40,215 bases of DNA. It comes from Hydrogenophaga sp. A37 (lineage in GTDB: Bacteria > Pseudomonadota > Gammaproteobacteria > Burkholderiales > Burkholderiaceae_C). The stretch is from NCBI RefSeq assembly GCF_002001205.1, contig NZ_MUNZ01000135.1, positions 1 through 40,215 of the forward strand. The letters are read 5' to 3'. This document shows positions 1 through 7,988 of this stretch, in pieces. The stretch's first letter is position 1; each line of letters begins with the position of its first letter. Below the pieces are notes generated by a model that saw only the letters and a list, made by a program, of their open reading frames with translations, was not told the origin of the DNA and searched no databases. A program made the translations under genes and the position numbers.

Positions 1-1094
1 GTCTTCGCCCGCTGGCTGTTGAGCTTGATCTGCAGCCGCAGATCGTTGAGCGAGTCGGCATTGCGCAGCGCGTCTTCAAAGGTGATAAGGTTGGCTTCGA
101 AGGCGTGAAACAGCGCCTGATCAAAGGTCTGCATGCCCATGTTGGTGCTCTTCTTCATCACTTCCTTGATCTCCGCGACTTCGCCCTTGAAGATCAGGTC
201 GGAAATCAAGGGCGAGTTCAGCATGATCTCCACGGCGGCATGGCGACCCTTGTTGTCTTGCCGGGGAACCAGCCGCTGCGAGATCAGTGCGCGCAGGTTG
301 AGTGACAGGTCCATCAGCAACTGCGCACGCCGCTCTTCGGGGAAGAAGTTGATGATGCGGTCCAGCGCCTGGTTGGCGCTGTTGGCATGCAGGGTGGCCA
401 GACACAGGTGACCGGTTTCCGAGAACTGGATCGCGTGTTCCATGGTCTCGCGATCACGGATTTCGCCCATCAAAATCACATCGGGCGCCTGGCGCAGCGT
501 GTTCTTCAGCGCCGCTTCCCAGCTGTCGGTGTCCAGTCCGACTTCTCGCTGGGTGATCACGCAGTTCTTGTGGGCGTGCACGAACTCCACCGGATCTTCG
601 ATGGTGATGATGTGGCCATGGGTGTTCTCGTTGCGCCAGTCCACCATCGCGGCGAGGGAGGTGGACTTGCCCGAGCCGGTCGCGCCGACCAGGATGCACA
701 GGCCGCGCTTGGACAGGACCACGTCTTTCAGCACCTGCGGCAGACCGAGCTTGTCGATGGTGGGCAGCACGGCGGGAATCGTCCGCATCACCATGCCGAC
801 CTTGCCTTGCTGAATGAAAGCGCTCACGCGGAAGCGGCCAATGGCTGGCGGCGAAATCGCGAAGTTGCACTCCTTGGTGCGCTCGAATTCCGCTGCCTGC
901 TTGTCGTTCATGATCGCGCGTGCCAGGGCCAGCGTGTGCACCGGGTTGAGCGGCTGAGGCGACACTTTCACCACCTTGCCATCCACCTTGATGGCGGGCG
1001 GAAAGTCGGCCGTGATGAACAGGTCGCTGCCGCCTCGACTGATCATCAGCTTGAGCAGGTCGTTGATGAACTTGGATGCCTGATCGCGTTCCAT
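1..1094 (-). CDS. pilU: PilU, twitching motility retraction ATPase (partial, 3' end outside window)
   Basis: Hexameric cytoplasmic ATPase of the type IV pilus retraction machinery, acting with PilT. Translation of the reverse strand from the ATG at 1094 begins MERDQASKFINDLLKLMI and stays open to the window edge, giving 364 residues; PilU proteins are usually about 380, so only a short C-terminal end is missing. The Walker A loop GATGSGKST, an Asp-box like ITIEDPVEF and the Walker B-type region VILMGEIRDRET are all visible in the usual order. The C-terminal part lacks the AIRNLIRE motif that pilT (next upstream) has, which supports PilU rather than a second PilT. It lies 167 bp downstream of pilT on the same strand, with a post-stop repeat in the gap, so co-transcription is plausible but the repeat may attenuate it. 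Family call is firm; PilU versus PilT paralogue assignment rests on motif and gene order. Confidence 0.93.
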   Translation of the reverse strand, partial: MERDQASKFINDLLKLMISRGGSDLFITADFPPAIKVDGKVVKVSPQPLNPVHTLALARAIMNDKQAAEFERTKECNFAISPPAIGRFRVSAFIQQGKVGMVMRTIPAVLPTIDKLGLPQVLKDVVLSKRGLCILVGATGSGKSTSLAAMVDWRNENTHGHIITIEDPVEFVHAHKNCVITQREVGLDTDSWEAALKNTLRQAPDVILMGEIRDRETMEHAIQFSETGHLCLATLHANSANQALDRIINFFPEERRAQLLMDLSLNLRALISQRLVPRQDNKGRHAAVEIMLNSPLISDLIFKGEVAEIKEVMKKSTNMGMQTFDQALFHAFEANLITFEDALRNADSLNDLRLQIKLNSQRAK

Positions 1095-1165
1095 GAGAAG
1101 CTACCTTTTCGTCTTCATTGTCTGTGTTCAAACAGCCCGAGCGGTGCCGGAGGCCAGTGCCAACC

Positions 1166-1252
1166 GGGAACGCGGCGGAACCGGCTCCGCCGGGCCGCTC
1201 GCGTTGCCCCCTGGGGGGTATGCGGCTACGCGCAGCGAGCAAGCAACGGGGG
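1166..1252 (-). repeat. Post-stop palindromic repeat, copy 1 (after pilT)
   Basis: GC-rich element lying about 10 bp after the pilT stop codon. Read on the minus strand it has a C-run, an imperfect CGCTGCGCG palindrome, a CCCCCC/GGGGG hairpin and then a CCGGCGGAGCCGG palindrome. Four further copies with the same order and orientation occur at 14909, 21527, 25981 and 32621. It probably folds as tandem hairpins in the 3' untranslated RNA. Whether it ends transcription, protects RNA or is a mobile REP-like sequence cannot be told from the sequence. Confidence 0.8.
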
Positions 1253-1261
1253 AGATCATGC

Positions 1262-2305
1262 CTACCCAGGGAAATTTTCCGGAATCTTCGCCTTGCTGCG
1301 TGCCTCGGCTGCGCTGATGACGTTGCGTTTCACCAGTTCAGACAGGTTCTGGTCCAGCGTCATCATGCCCACGCCCTGACCGGTTTGGATGGCCGAGTAC
1401 ATCTGCGCCACCTTGGCCTCGCGGATCAGGTTGCGGATGGCGCTGGTGCCGATCATGATTTCGTGCGCCGCCACGCGTCCGCTACCGTCTTTCACCTTGC
1501 ACAGGGTTTGAGAGATCACGGCCACCAGCGATTCGGACAACATGGCGCGGACCATGTCTTTTTCTTCGGCCGGGAACACGTCGATGATGCGGTCGATGGT
1601 CTTGGCGGCGCTGGAGGTGTGCAAGGTTCCGAAAACGAGGTGGCCGGTTTCGGCGGCCGTCATGGCCAGACGGATGGTCTCCAGGTCGCGCATTTCACCC
1701 ACGAGGATGGCGTCCGGGTCTTCGCGCAGGGCCGAGCGCAGTGCGTTGGAAAAACTCAGCGTGTGCGGGCCGACTTCGCGCTGGTTGATCAGGCACTTCT
1801 TGGATTCGTGCACGAATTCGACCGGGTCTTCGACCGTGAGGATGTGGCCGTATTCGGTTTCGTTCAGGTGGTTCACCATGCCTGCCAGGGTGGTCGACTT
1901 GCCCGATCCGGTCGGGCCGGTCACCAGCACGAGGCCGCGCGGGCGCAGCGCAAGGTCGCCAAAGATCTTGGGCGCGTTGAGTTGTTCCAGCGTGAGGATC
2001 TTGCTCGGAATGGTCCGGAACACGGCGCCTGCGCCCCGGTTGTGGTTGAAGGCGTTGACGCGAAAACGTGCCAGGCCCTCGATCTCGAAAGAGAAGTCGC
2101 ACTCCAAGAACTCCTCGTACTGCTTGCGCTGCGAGTCGTTCATGATGTCGTACACCATGCTGTGCACCATCTTGTGGTCCAGCGGCTCGACGTTGATGCG
2201 GCGCACGTCACCGTGCACCCGTATCATGGGCGGGAGCCCAGCAGACAGGTGCAAATCGGAGGCTTTGTTCTTGACGCTGAAGGCGAGCAGTTGGGTGATG
2301 TCCAT
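1262..2305 (-). CDS. pilT: PilT, type IV pilus retraction ATPase
   Basis: Hexameric ATPase that powers pilus retraction (twitching motility) at the inner-membrane base of the pilus. The 347-residue product has the normal PilT length and starts MDITQLLAFSVKNKASDLHL. Visible motifs: Walker A GPTGSGKS around residues 130-137, VEDPVEFVH (Asp box), ILVGEMRDLET (Walker B), GTLHTSSAAKTIDRI (His box) and the PilT-specific AIRNLIRE motif near the C terminus. It is followed on the same strand by pilU and is divergent from yggS with only 38 bp between the two ATG codons, a common order in beta- and gammaproteobacteria. Confidence 0.97.
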   Translation of the reverse strand: MDITQLLAFSVKNKASDLHLSAGLPPMIRVHGDVRRINVEPLDHKMVHSMVYDIMNDSQRKQYEEFLECDFSFEIEGLARFRVNAFNHNRGAGAVFRTIPSKILTLEQLNAPKIFGDLALRPRGLVLVTGPTGSGKSTTLAGMVNHLNETEYGHILTVEDPVEFVHESKKCLINQREVGPHTLSFSNALRSALREDPDAILVGEMRDLETIRLAMTAAETGHLVFGTLHTSSAAKTIDRIIDVFPAEEKDMVRAMLSESLVAVISQTLCKVKDGSGRVAAHEIMIGTSAIRNLIREAKVAQMYSAIQTGQGVGMMTLDQNLSELVKRNVISAAEARSKAKIPENFPG

Positions 2306-2343
2306 CCCGGGGTCCCGTGCAGTGTTGGTGTTACAGACTGATT

Positions 2344-3045
2344 ATGACGATCATTTCAGACAATCTCCAAGGGGTTCGGGAGCGTATCGCCCAGGCCAGC
2401 ATCGCCGCGGGACGCGATGTGAAAGCCGTCACATTGTTGGCCGTCTCAAAGACGTTTGGCCCAGAGGCAGTGGCTGAGGCGATCACTGCTGGGCAGCAGG
2501 CCTTTGGTGAGAACTACGTCCAGGAGGGCGTGGAGAAGGTGCTGTCTCTGCGGGCTACGCACGCCGACGCTGGGCTGCAATGGCATTGCATCGGACCGGT
2601 GCAAAGCAACAAGACCCGGCTGGTCTCGGCCCATTTCGACTGGGTGCAGTCGGTGGACCGGCTCAAGATTGCCCAGCGGCTGAGCGAGCAGCGTCCGGAA
2701 GGCTTGCGACCCTTGCAGGTCTGCCTGCAGGTGAATGTGGACGGCGGCGCCAACAAGTCGGGGGTCGCGCCCGACGCGTTGTCCGATCTAGCCCACGCGG
2801 TCGCCGGCTTGCCCGGGTTGCGGCTGCGTGGCCTCATGTGCATTCCCGAACCAACGCCGGATTTCGAAAGCCAGCGCGTGTTGTTCCTGCGAGCGCGCGG
2901 CTTGTTCGACGACCTCAATGCCCAAGGCCTGAACCTGGACACCCTGTCACTCGGCATGAGCGACGACCTGGACGCCGCCGTGGCGGCGGGCTCGACCATG
3001 GTCCGGGTGGGGCGGGCCATTTTCGGCAGTCGGCCCAAGGGTTGA
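2344..3045 (+). CDS. yggS: YggS/PLPBP family pyridoxal-phosphate homeostasis protein
   Basis: Small soluble PLP-binding protein of the alanine-racemase fold type III class that buffers the PLP pool; members show no clear enzyme activity. The 233-residue product has the family N terminus (QGVRERIAQASIAAGR), the PLP-lysine segment VTLLAVSKTFGPEA, FGENYVQEG, WHCIGPVQSNKTR and the C-terminal phosphate-binding LSLGMSDDLDAAV plus STMVRVGRAIFG. An in-frame ATG-less extension upstream is open, but the ATG at 2344 gives the normal length. It is divergent from pilT, as in many proteobacteria where it is often followed by proC; here it is followed by a convergent DUF3617 gene only 3 bp away. Confidence 0.95.
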   Translation: MTIISDNLQGVRERIAQASIAAGRDVKAVTLLAVSKTFGPEAVAEAITAGQQAFGENYVQEGVEKVLSLRATHADAGLQWHCIGPVQSNKTRLVSAHFDWVQSVDRLKIAQRLSEQRPEGLRPLQVCLQVNVDGGANKSGVAPDALSDLAHAVAGLPGLRLRGLMCIPEPTPDFESQRVLFLRARGLFDDLNAQGLNLDTLSLGMSDDLDAAVAAGSTMVRVGRAIFGSRPKG

Positions 3046-3048
3046 GAT

Positions 3049-3603
3049 TTACTTGGCGGGTGCTGCGGGCATCTGGATCGGTTTGACTGCTCCGCAGTCG
3101 GCGGCTAGCCACTGCCCCTGGCCGTCGATGGTCATGCTTTCCGGCTTGCCGTTGCGGACCGACTGCATCACCATCTTCATCGTGTAGGCCTTGTCACCAT
3201 TGAAGGTGTAGGTGCCCTCGCCCGACGACGGCGGGTTGGTGCAGACGTACTTCATCTTGAGCGTGCTGGCGCTGCGAGAAGTGATGGTGTTGGTGCAACT
3301 GCCCTCGGTCTGGGACGGCAGCTCGGCGCGGGCGGCCATCTCTGGTGTGATGCAGACCTTGAGGGAGAAGCCGCCACCCGGGGCCACGCTCATGCCATTC
3401 TTCCCCATCATCGCTTCCATCTGTTTGCGCTGGGCCGGTGGCATGCTGGCCATCTGCTTCTGCATTTCGGCCATGGCCTTGTCCATCTCGGGGTTGCCGC
3501 CCATCTTGCTCTGGACGGCCCACAGACCGGGCGCCTGGGTTTGCGCGAAGGCGCTCGCGGAACACAGCAGCAGGCAGGACAGCAGAGGGGAGGCTTTGGG
3601 CAT
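3049..3603 (-). CDS. DUF3617 family secreted protein
   Basis: Predicted periplasmic protein of 184 residues and unknown function. The N terminus MPKASPLLSCLLLCSASAFAQTQAPGLW is shown in part only as a guide: it has a basic start, a hydrophobic core and an AFA-Q signal-peptidase I site near residue 20. The mature part has PGLW, a Met/Gln-rich helix of the type EMDKAMAEMQKQMASMPPAQ, and four Cys residues spread through CITPEM, GSCTNT, YVCTNP and ADCGAV, which could make two disulfides. These features fit the DUF3617 family common in Burkholderiales. I prefer the ATG at 3603 over an upstream in-frame start at 3633 because it puts the signal peptide at the very N terminus. Convergent with yggS with a 3-bp gap; no terminator seen between them. 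Confidence 0.82.
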   Translation of the reverse strand: MPKASPLLSCLLLCSASAFAQTQAPGLWAVQSKMGGNPEMDKAMAEMQKQMASMPPAQRKQMEAMMGKNGMSVAPGGGFSLKVCITPEMAARAELPSQTEGSCTNTITSRSASTLKMKYVCTNPPSSGEGTYTFNGDKAYTMKMVMQSVRNGKPESMTIDGQGQWLAADCGAVKPIQMPAAPAK

Positions 3604-3655
3604 GGACGGCTCCAGAAATAGGGTGCTGGGCATTGTCGCTGGCCGATGGAGCTTG

Positions 3656-4129
3656 TCAAAGGGGTAAACGGCTGCTGTTCTTCACCTCTTCCATCACCGC
3701 GTAGGTGCGCGTCTCGCGCACACCAGGCAGCTGCCACAGCACGCTGCCGGCGAAATCGCGGTAGGCGGCCATGTCGGCCATGCGGGTCTTGAGCAGGTAG
3801 TCGAAGCCGCCGGCCACCATGTGGCATTCCATGATCTCGTCGCGCACCTGCACCGCGGCCTTGAACTCGTTGAAGACATTCGGTGTGGTGCGGTCCAGCA
3901 GCACCTCCACGAACACCATCATCCCTCGGCCGAGCTTGAGCGGGTTCAGCCGCGCTTCAAAGCCCAGGATGTAGCCGTCGCGCTGCAGGCGCTGGGTGCG
4001 CGCGAGCACGGCGGTGGGCGAGAGCGCCACCGCTTCGGCCAGCTTCAGGTTGGCGATGCGACCGTCGGCCTGCAGGACGTTCAGGATGCGCAGGTCGATG
4101 CGGTCGAGGTCATGGGTGGTTTCGCTCAT
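3656..4129 (-). CDS. Lrp/AsnC family regulator, likely controls putA
   Basis: DNA-binding regulator of 157 residues, the normal Lrp/AsnC length. The N-terminal winged-helix begins LDRIDLRILNVLQADGRI and includes the recognition segment LSPTAVLARTQRLQRDGYI; the C-terminal RAM/effector domain contains MECHMVAGGFDYLLKTRM and ends with LPGVRETRTYAVMEEVK. The frame stays open far upstream over putA, but the ATG at 4129 gives the family N terminus. Divergent from putA across 105 bp, the arrangement of PutR/BkdR-type Lrp activators that switch on putA in response to proline in bacteria whose PutA lacks its own DNA-binding domain. A GATAAT hexamer ends about 10 bp before the ATG and no Shine-Dalgarno is visible, so a very short leader is possible. 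Target assignment is inference from position. Confidence 0.9.
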   Translation of the reverse strand: MSETTHDLDRIDLRILNVLQADGRIANLKLAEAVALSPTAVLARTQRLQRDGYILGFEARLNPLKLGRGMMVFVEVLLDRTTPNVFNEFKAAVQVRDEIMECHMVAGGFDYLLKTRMADMAAYRDFAGSVLWQLPGVRETRTYAVMEEVKNSSRLPL

Positions 4130-4234
4130 GGGTAGTGAATTATCCGGTGAACTGAAAAAATACAGCCAAAAATTTATTGAATGAATCGGCACCATCACGG
4201 GATTCACCAACCGAGCCGATTTCCGGAGATATCC
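4130..4234. promoter_or_regulatory. lrp-putA divergent promoter region with A+T-rich tract
   Basis: The 105-bp divergent gap contains a conspicuous A+T-rich tract at about 4154-4184 in an otherwise GC-rich region, with AAAAAATA and AAAATTTATTGAAT strings. Lrp-family proteins prefer such flexible A+T-rich DNA, so this is the likely regulator-binding and promoter site for both genes. A GGAGA ribosome-binding site for putA sits at 4225-4229, 5 bp before its ATG. No exact -35/-10 pair is claimed. Confidence 0.5.
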
Positions 4235-7198
4235 ATGCCCCGCACCACCGACCGCCTGCCCTTCCCCTACCGGCCCGAAGTCGCCATCGTGGCCCAGCGC
4301 CTGGCCGCGCTGCAGGGCGCGCTGGACTGGGCCGCCGCTGCCACCGTGGCCGCGCCCTGGGTGCGTGCCGTGCGCGAGAACCCGCCGCCGTTTTGGGCGA
4401 TGGAGAGCCTTCTCAAGGAGTACCCGATCTCCAGTGCCGAGGGCCTGGCCCTGATGCGCCTGGCCGAGGCGCTGCTGCGCGTGCCCGATGCCGAAACCGC
4501 CATCGCTTTGACGGCGGACCAGCTGGGCCGGGCGGACTTTGACGGCGCGGCCGACTCCACGCTGGTGCGCCTGTCGTCCACGGCGATTGCCATGTCCAAA
4601 CATTTCCTGCCCGAAGCCGGCCAACAGCCCGGACTGATGGTCAAGCTCGGCGCCAGGACCGTGGTGGCGGCCACACTGCGCGCGGTGCAGTTGCTGGGCC
4701 GCCAGTTCGTGCTGGGGCAGACGATTGAAGAGGGCATGAAGGAGGCCGCCTCGGCGCGCAAGAAGCTGGACCAGCTGCGCTTCAGCTTCGACATGCTGGG
4801 CGAGGGCGCACGCACCGATGCCGATGCGCTGCGCTATCTCGCCAGTTATGAAAACGCCATCACCGCCATTGCGCGCACGGCCGACCCGAAGCGCTTGCCC
4901 GCGCACAACGACGGCATCTCCATCAAGCTCAGCGCCCTGCACCCGCGCTACGAAGACGTGCAGCATGCGCGCGTGATGGAAGAGCTGGTTCCGCGCGTGT
5001 GGACGCTGTGCCGCGCCGCGGCGGCGGCCAACCTCAACCTCACCATCGACGCCGAAGAGGTGGACCGGCTGGAGCTCTCGCTCGACGTGTTCGAAGCGCT
5101 GGCGCAGCTGGTGGCCGAGCACTGCCCGCAGTGGGCCGGCCTGGGCCTGGCGATGCAGGCCTACCAGAGCCGCGCGGTGGAGCTGATCGAACACGTGGCC
5201 GCGCTCGCCCGCCAGTACAAGATCCGGTTCATGTGCCGCCTCGTCAAGGGTGCCTACTGGGACGCCGAGATCAAGCGAACGCAGGAGCTGGGCCTGCCGA
5301 CCTACCCGGTGTTCACCCACAAGCACCACACCGACGTGAGCTACCTGGCCTGCGCGCGCGCGTTGCTGGACGCGCCCGATGCGATCTTTCCGCAGTTCGC
5401 CACGCACAACGCGGGCACCATCTCAGCGATCCTGCAGATGGCTTCACGCCATGGCGTGCCGTTTGAACTGCAGCGCCTGCACGGCATGGGCGAAGGCATC
5501 TACCGCGAGGTGCTGAAGAACCCGCTGGTGGCCTGCCGCGTGTATGCGCCGGTGGGCGCGCACCGCGACCTGCTGGCCTACCTGGTGCGCCGCCTGCTGG
5601 AGAACGGTGCCAACTCGTCCTTCGTGCACCAGCTGGCCGACGAGTCGGTGGGCATGGACGAGCTGCTGATCTCGCCGCTGCGCCTGGAACCCCAACCCTC
5701 GCTGCCGCTGCCGGCCGATCTGTACGGCTCGAAGCGCGCCAACAGCCAGGGCCTGGACCTCGCGGTCGCCTCGATGCGCGAGCCCCTGCTCGCCGCGCTT
5801 GCCAGCACGCCGGTGCCGGTCATTCCCGAAGCCAGCACCGCCGAGGTGGATGCAGCGTCTGCCAAAGCCTTGGCCGCCTTCGCCGGCTGGAACCACACGC
5901 CGGTGGCCGAGCGCGTTGCCACGCTGCGCCGCGCGGCCGATGCGCTGCAACAGCAGCTGCCGCGCTTCTGCACCCTGCTGGTGAAAGAGGCACACAAGAC
6001 CTGGGGCGATGCGGTGTCCGAGGTGCGCGAGGCGGTGGACTTCCTGCGCTTCTACGCCAACGACGCCGAACGCGTGATGGCCCCCACCACACTGCCTGGC
6101 CCCACCGGCGAGAGCAACGTCCTGCGGCTGGAAGGCCGCGGCGCCTGGGTCTGCATCAGCCCCTGGAACTTCCCGCTCGCCATCTTCATGGGCCAGGTCG
6201 CTGCGGCGCTGGCCACCGGCAACACGGTGCTGGCCAAACCCGCCGAGCAGACTCCGGCGGTGGCGCTCGAAGCCGTGAAGCTGCTGTACGCCGCCGGCGT
6301 GCCGGTCAACGCGCTGCAACTGCTGCATGGCCCGGGCGAGATCGTGGGCGCATCGCTGGTGGCGCAGCCGGGGATCGCGGGTGTCGTGTTCACCGGCTCC
6401 ACGCAGGTGGCCAAGATCATCCAGCGCGCGCTGGCCGCCAAGGACGGCGCCATCGTGCCGCTGATCGCCGAAACCGGCGGCATCAACGCCATGCTGGTCG
6501 ACAGCACGGCCCTGCCCGAGCAGGTGGCCGAGGCGGTGGTGCAGAGCGCCTTCCGCAGTGCCGGACAACGCTGCTCGGCCCTGCGGCTGCTGTGCCTGCA
6601 CGAAGGCATTGCGGACCATGTGATCGAAATGATCCAGGGAGCGGCCAAAGAACTGGTGGCCGGCACCCCGGCCGAGCTGGCGACCGACTTGGGTCCGGTG
6701 ATCGACGCCGAAGCGTTTGAAGGCATCGGTCGCCACCTGCAGCGTTTGCATGCCGAAGCCGAAGCGCTGTTGCCAGCCGCTGCGCCGGCCACAACGACGC
6801 CCAACCTGGTCCCGCCACAGATGTTTGAGGTGAAGGCCATCGCCGACGTGAAAGCCGAAGTCTTCGGCCCGGTGCTGCAGGTGGTGCGCTGGGGCGGCGA
6901 TCCGATGGACGTGATCCGCCAGATCAACGGGCTGGGCTACGGCCTCACGCTGGGCATCCAGACCCGCATCGACAGCCGCGCGCAGGCGCTGGCCACGGCG
7001 GCGCGCGTGGGCAACGTTTACGTGAACCGCAACATGATTGGCGCCGTGGTGGGCGTTCAACCCTTCGGCGGCGAGGGTCTGAGTGGCACCGGCCCGAAGG
7101 CGGGAGGGCCGAACTACTTGCTGCGCTTCTGCGCCGAGCAGACCCTGACCATCAACACCACCGCCGCGGGCGGCAACGTGGCGCTGTTCGCGGGATGA
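4235..7198 (+). CDS. putA: PutA, bifunctional proline dehydrogenase / delta-1-pyrroline-5-carboxylate dehydrogenase
   Basis: Oxidises proline to glutamate in two steps: FAD-dependent proline dehydrogenase feeding electrons to ubiquinone, then NAD-dependent glutamate-semialdehyde dehydrogenase. The 987-residue product is a minimal PutA: it lacks the N-terminal ribbon-helix-helix found in the 1,300-residue trifunctional enzymes. The PRODH barrel (about 100-440) shows ISIKLSALHPRYE, RLVKGAYWDAEIKRTQ and LQRLHGMGEGIYREV; the aldehyde dehydrogenase (about 500-970) shows ISPWNFPLAIF, VFTGSTQVAK, catalytic Glu746 in AETGGIN and catalytic Cys780 in SAGQRCSALR. The ATG at 4235 has GGAGA 5 bp upstream. 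The missing DNA-binding domain is matched by the divergent Lrp-type regulator. No damage is visible. Confidence 0.97.
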   Translation: MPRTTDRLPFPYRPEVAIVAQRLAALQGALDWAAAATVAAPWVRAVRENPPPFWAMESLLKEYPISSAEGLALMRLAEALLRVPDAETAIALTADQLGRADFDGAADSTLVRLSSTAIAMSKHFLPEAGQQPGLMVKLGARTVVAATLRAVQLLGRQFVLGQTIEEGMKEAASARKKLDQLRFSFDMLGEGARTDADALRYLASYENAITAIARTADPKRLPAHNDGISIKLSALHPRYEDVQHARVMEELVPRVWTLCRAAAAANLNLTIDAEEVDRLELSLDVFEALAQLVAEHCPQWAGLGLAMQAYQSRAVELIEHVAALARQYKIRFMCRLVKGAYWDAEIKRTQELGLPTYPVFTHKHHTDVSYLACARALLDAPDAIFPQFATHNAGTISAILQMASRHGVPFELQRLHGMGEGIYREVLKNPLVACRVYAPVGAHRDLLAYLVRRLLENGANSSFVHQLADESVGMDELLISPLRLEPQPSLPLPADLYGSKRANSQGLDLAVASMREPLLAALASTPVPVIPEASTAEVDAASAKALAAFAGWNHTPVAERVATLRRAADALQQQLPRFCTLLVKEAHKTWGDAVSEVREAVDFLRFYANDAERVMAPTTLPGPTGESNVLRLEGRGAWVCISPWNFPLAIFMGQVAAALATGNTVLAKPAEQTPAVALEAVKLLYAAGVPVNALQLLHGPGEIVGASLVAQPGIAGVVFTGSTQVAKIIQRALAAKDGAIVPLIAETGGINAMLVDSTALPEQVAEAVVQSAFRSAGQRCSALRLLCLHEGIADHVIEMIQGAAKELVAGTPAELATDLGPVIDAEAFEGIGRHLQRLHAEAEALLPAAAPATTTPNLVPPQMFEVKAIADVKAEVFGPVLQVVRWGGDPMDVIRQINGLGYGLTLGIQTRIDSRAQALATAARVGNVYVNRNMIGAVVGVQPFGGEGLSGTGPKAGGPNYLLRFCAEQTLTINTTAAGGNVALFAG

Positions 7199-7240
7199 GC
7201 CTGTCGCCCTGTCGCGCGCTGGATCGGATGAGCCCGTCTG

Positions 7241-7405
7241 GGGCGAATCAATGCCGGCACGACACCCCTCCGCTCACCGCTTCAAGGTGACGTGCTCGTC
7301 ATCGTCGAGGCGATGAAGATGGAGCACGAGCGGCGGGCGGACACCGATGGGGTGGTCGTTGAGTTGTCCTGTGCGGCCGGCGAGACGGTTCGCGGCGCTG
7401 GTTGT
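7241..7405 (+). pseudogene. Remnant of a biotinyl carrier domain (C-terminal BCCP fragment)
   Basis: In the gap between putA and the receiver gene, the frame through 7241-7405 reads ...SPLQGDVLVIVEAMKMEH, then ADTDGVVVELSCAAGETV. EAMKMEH is the biotin-attachment motif (Lys at codon 7316-7318) and the following segment matches the second half of the biotinyl fold of acyl-CoA/pyruvate carboxylases. There is no carboxylase domain upstream, the first half of the biotinyl fold is missing or eroded, and downstream the frame runs into unrelated sequence (CLKTGREQSRSAG). I read it as the tail of a lost biotin-dependent carboxylase gene. A free-standing mini-carrier protein is unlikely because fewer than 50 recognisable residues remain and no ribosome-binding site precedes the GTG at 7292. 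Confidence 0.72.
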
Positions 7406-7460
7406 CTCAAGACTGGGCGGGAGCAAAGCCGCAGCGCTGGCTGCGGGCTATCTATCGGCC

Positions 7461-7495
7461 TGTGTGACAGTCACACCCCGCCATCAGCGGGATAT
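7461..7495. other. Two small inverted repeats downstream of the receiver gene
   Basis: A 15-bp palindrome GTGTGAC-A-GTCACAC lies at 7462-7476 and is followed by a short CCGC/GCGG hairpin with loop near 7477-7492. They sit 10-40 bp past the stop codon of the minus-strand receiver gene. They could fold at its mRNA 3' end, but no T-run follows, so a rho-independent terminator is not supported; the palindrome could also be a protein-binding site. The rest of 7199-7502 shows only the biotinyl remnant. Confidence 0.4.
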
Positions 7496-7502
7496 GGCCC
7501 TT

Positions 7503-7988
7503 TCAGGCGAGTTCGCCGAAGGCCGTGGCGCGAACGCCCGCGCTGGGCGACTGGGGAGCGGTCTGGTTGATGTTGATCCAGAACTCGCACACGTGTTTCA
7601 TGGCGCTCAGAAACTGCGCAAACTCGGTGGGTTTGGCGATGTAGGCGTTGGTGCCGGCTTCGTAGGCACGTTGCAGGTCGCTGGGCTCGGTGGACGAGGT
7701 CAGCACCACCACGGGGATGTTGCGAAGCGCGTCCGAACTCTTGATTTCCTTGAGCACACCGATCCCATCAAGCAGCGGCATCTTCAGGTCGAGCAGCACC
7801 AGTACCGGGTTGCCACCTGGACGGTCTGCAAAGCCATCACGCCGGTAGAGGTAGTCCAGGGCCTGCATGCCGTCCGACACATGGGTCACCCGACCGTCCA
7901 GGCCGTGACGCGCCAACGCCAGCTTGGTGAGCTCGGCATCATCGGGATTGTCCTCAACGAGCAGGATGGCTTCGGCGTTCTTGTTCAT
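7503..7988 (-). CDS. CheY-like response regulator, single receiver domain (Rcp1-type)
   Basis: Single-domain phospho-receiver of 161 residues. Acidic pocket Glu12-Asp13 in ILLVEDNPDD, phospho-acceptor Asp67 in VLLDLKMP, Thr97/Ser98 in VVLTSST and Lys119 in YIAKPTEF are all present. There is no output domain; after about residue 140 comes a short tail. The DNPDDAEL start and the long segment between alpha-2 and the Asp are typical of the receivers paired with phytochrome-like kinases. Its ATG overlaps the TGA of the kinase gene (ATGA at 7985-7988), so the two are translationally coupled and almost certainly a cognate pair. Output is presumably through protein contact with an unknown partner. 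Confidence 0.93.
   Translation of the reverse strand: MNKNAEAILLVEDNPDDAELTKLALARHGLDGRVTHVSDGMQALDYLYRRDGFADRPGGNPVLVLLDLKMPLLDGIGVLKEIKSSDALRNIPVVVLTSSTEPSDLQRAYEAGTNAYIAKPTEFAQFLSAMKHVCEFWININQTAPQSPSAGVRATAFGELA

Noticed and set aside
387..1379. Plus-strand open frame of 330 codons over pilU
   Set aside because: Antisense to a clear PilU ATPase, with a His/Gly/Arg-rich shadow composition.
4235..4300. Possible truncation of PutA at its N terminus
   Set aside because: Missing ribbon-helix-helix is normal for the short PutA class, and an Lrp-type regulator is present.
4130..5407. Upstream extension of the Lrp-family frame over putA
   Set aside because: The Lrp helix-turn-helix starts just after the ATG at 4129; the upstream part has no family sequence and is antisense to PutA.
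5444..7060. Long open frame of 538 codons on the minus strand opposite putA
   Set aside because: The product is rich in His, Arg, Gly and Gln with no domain; this is the usual mirror of a GC-rich coding frame, and the plus-strand PutA motifs are intact.
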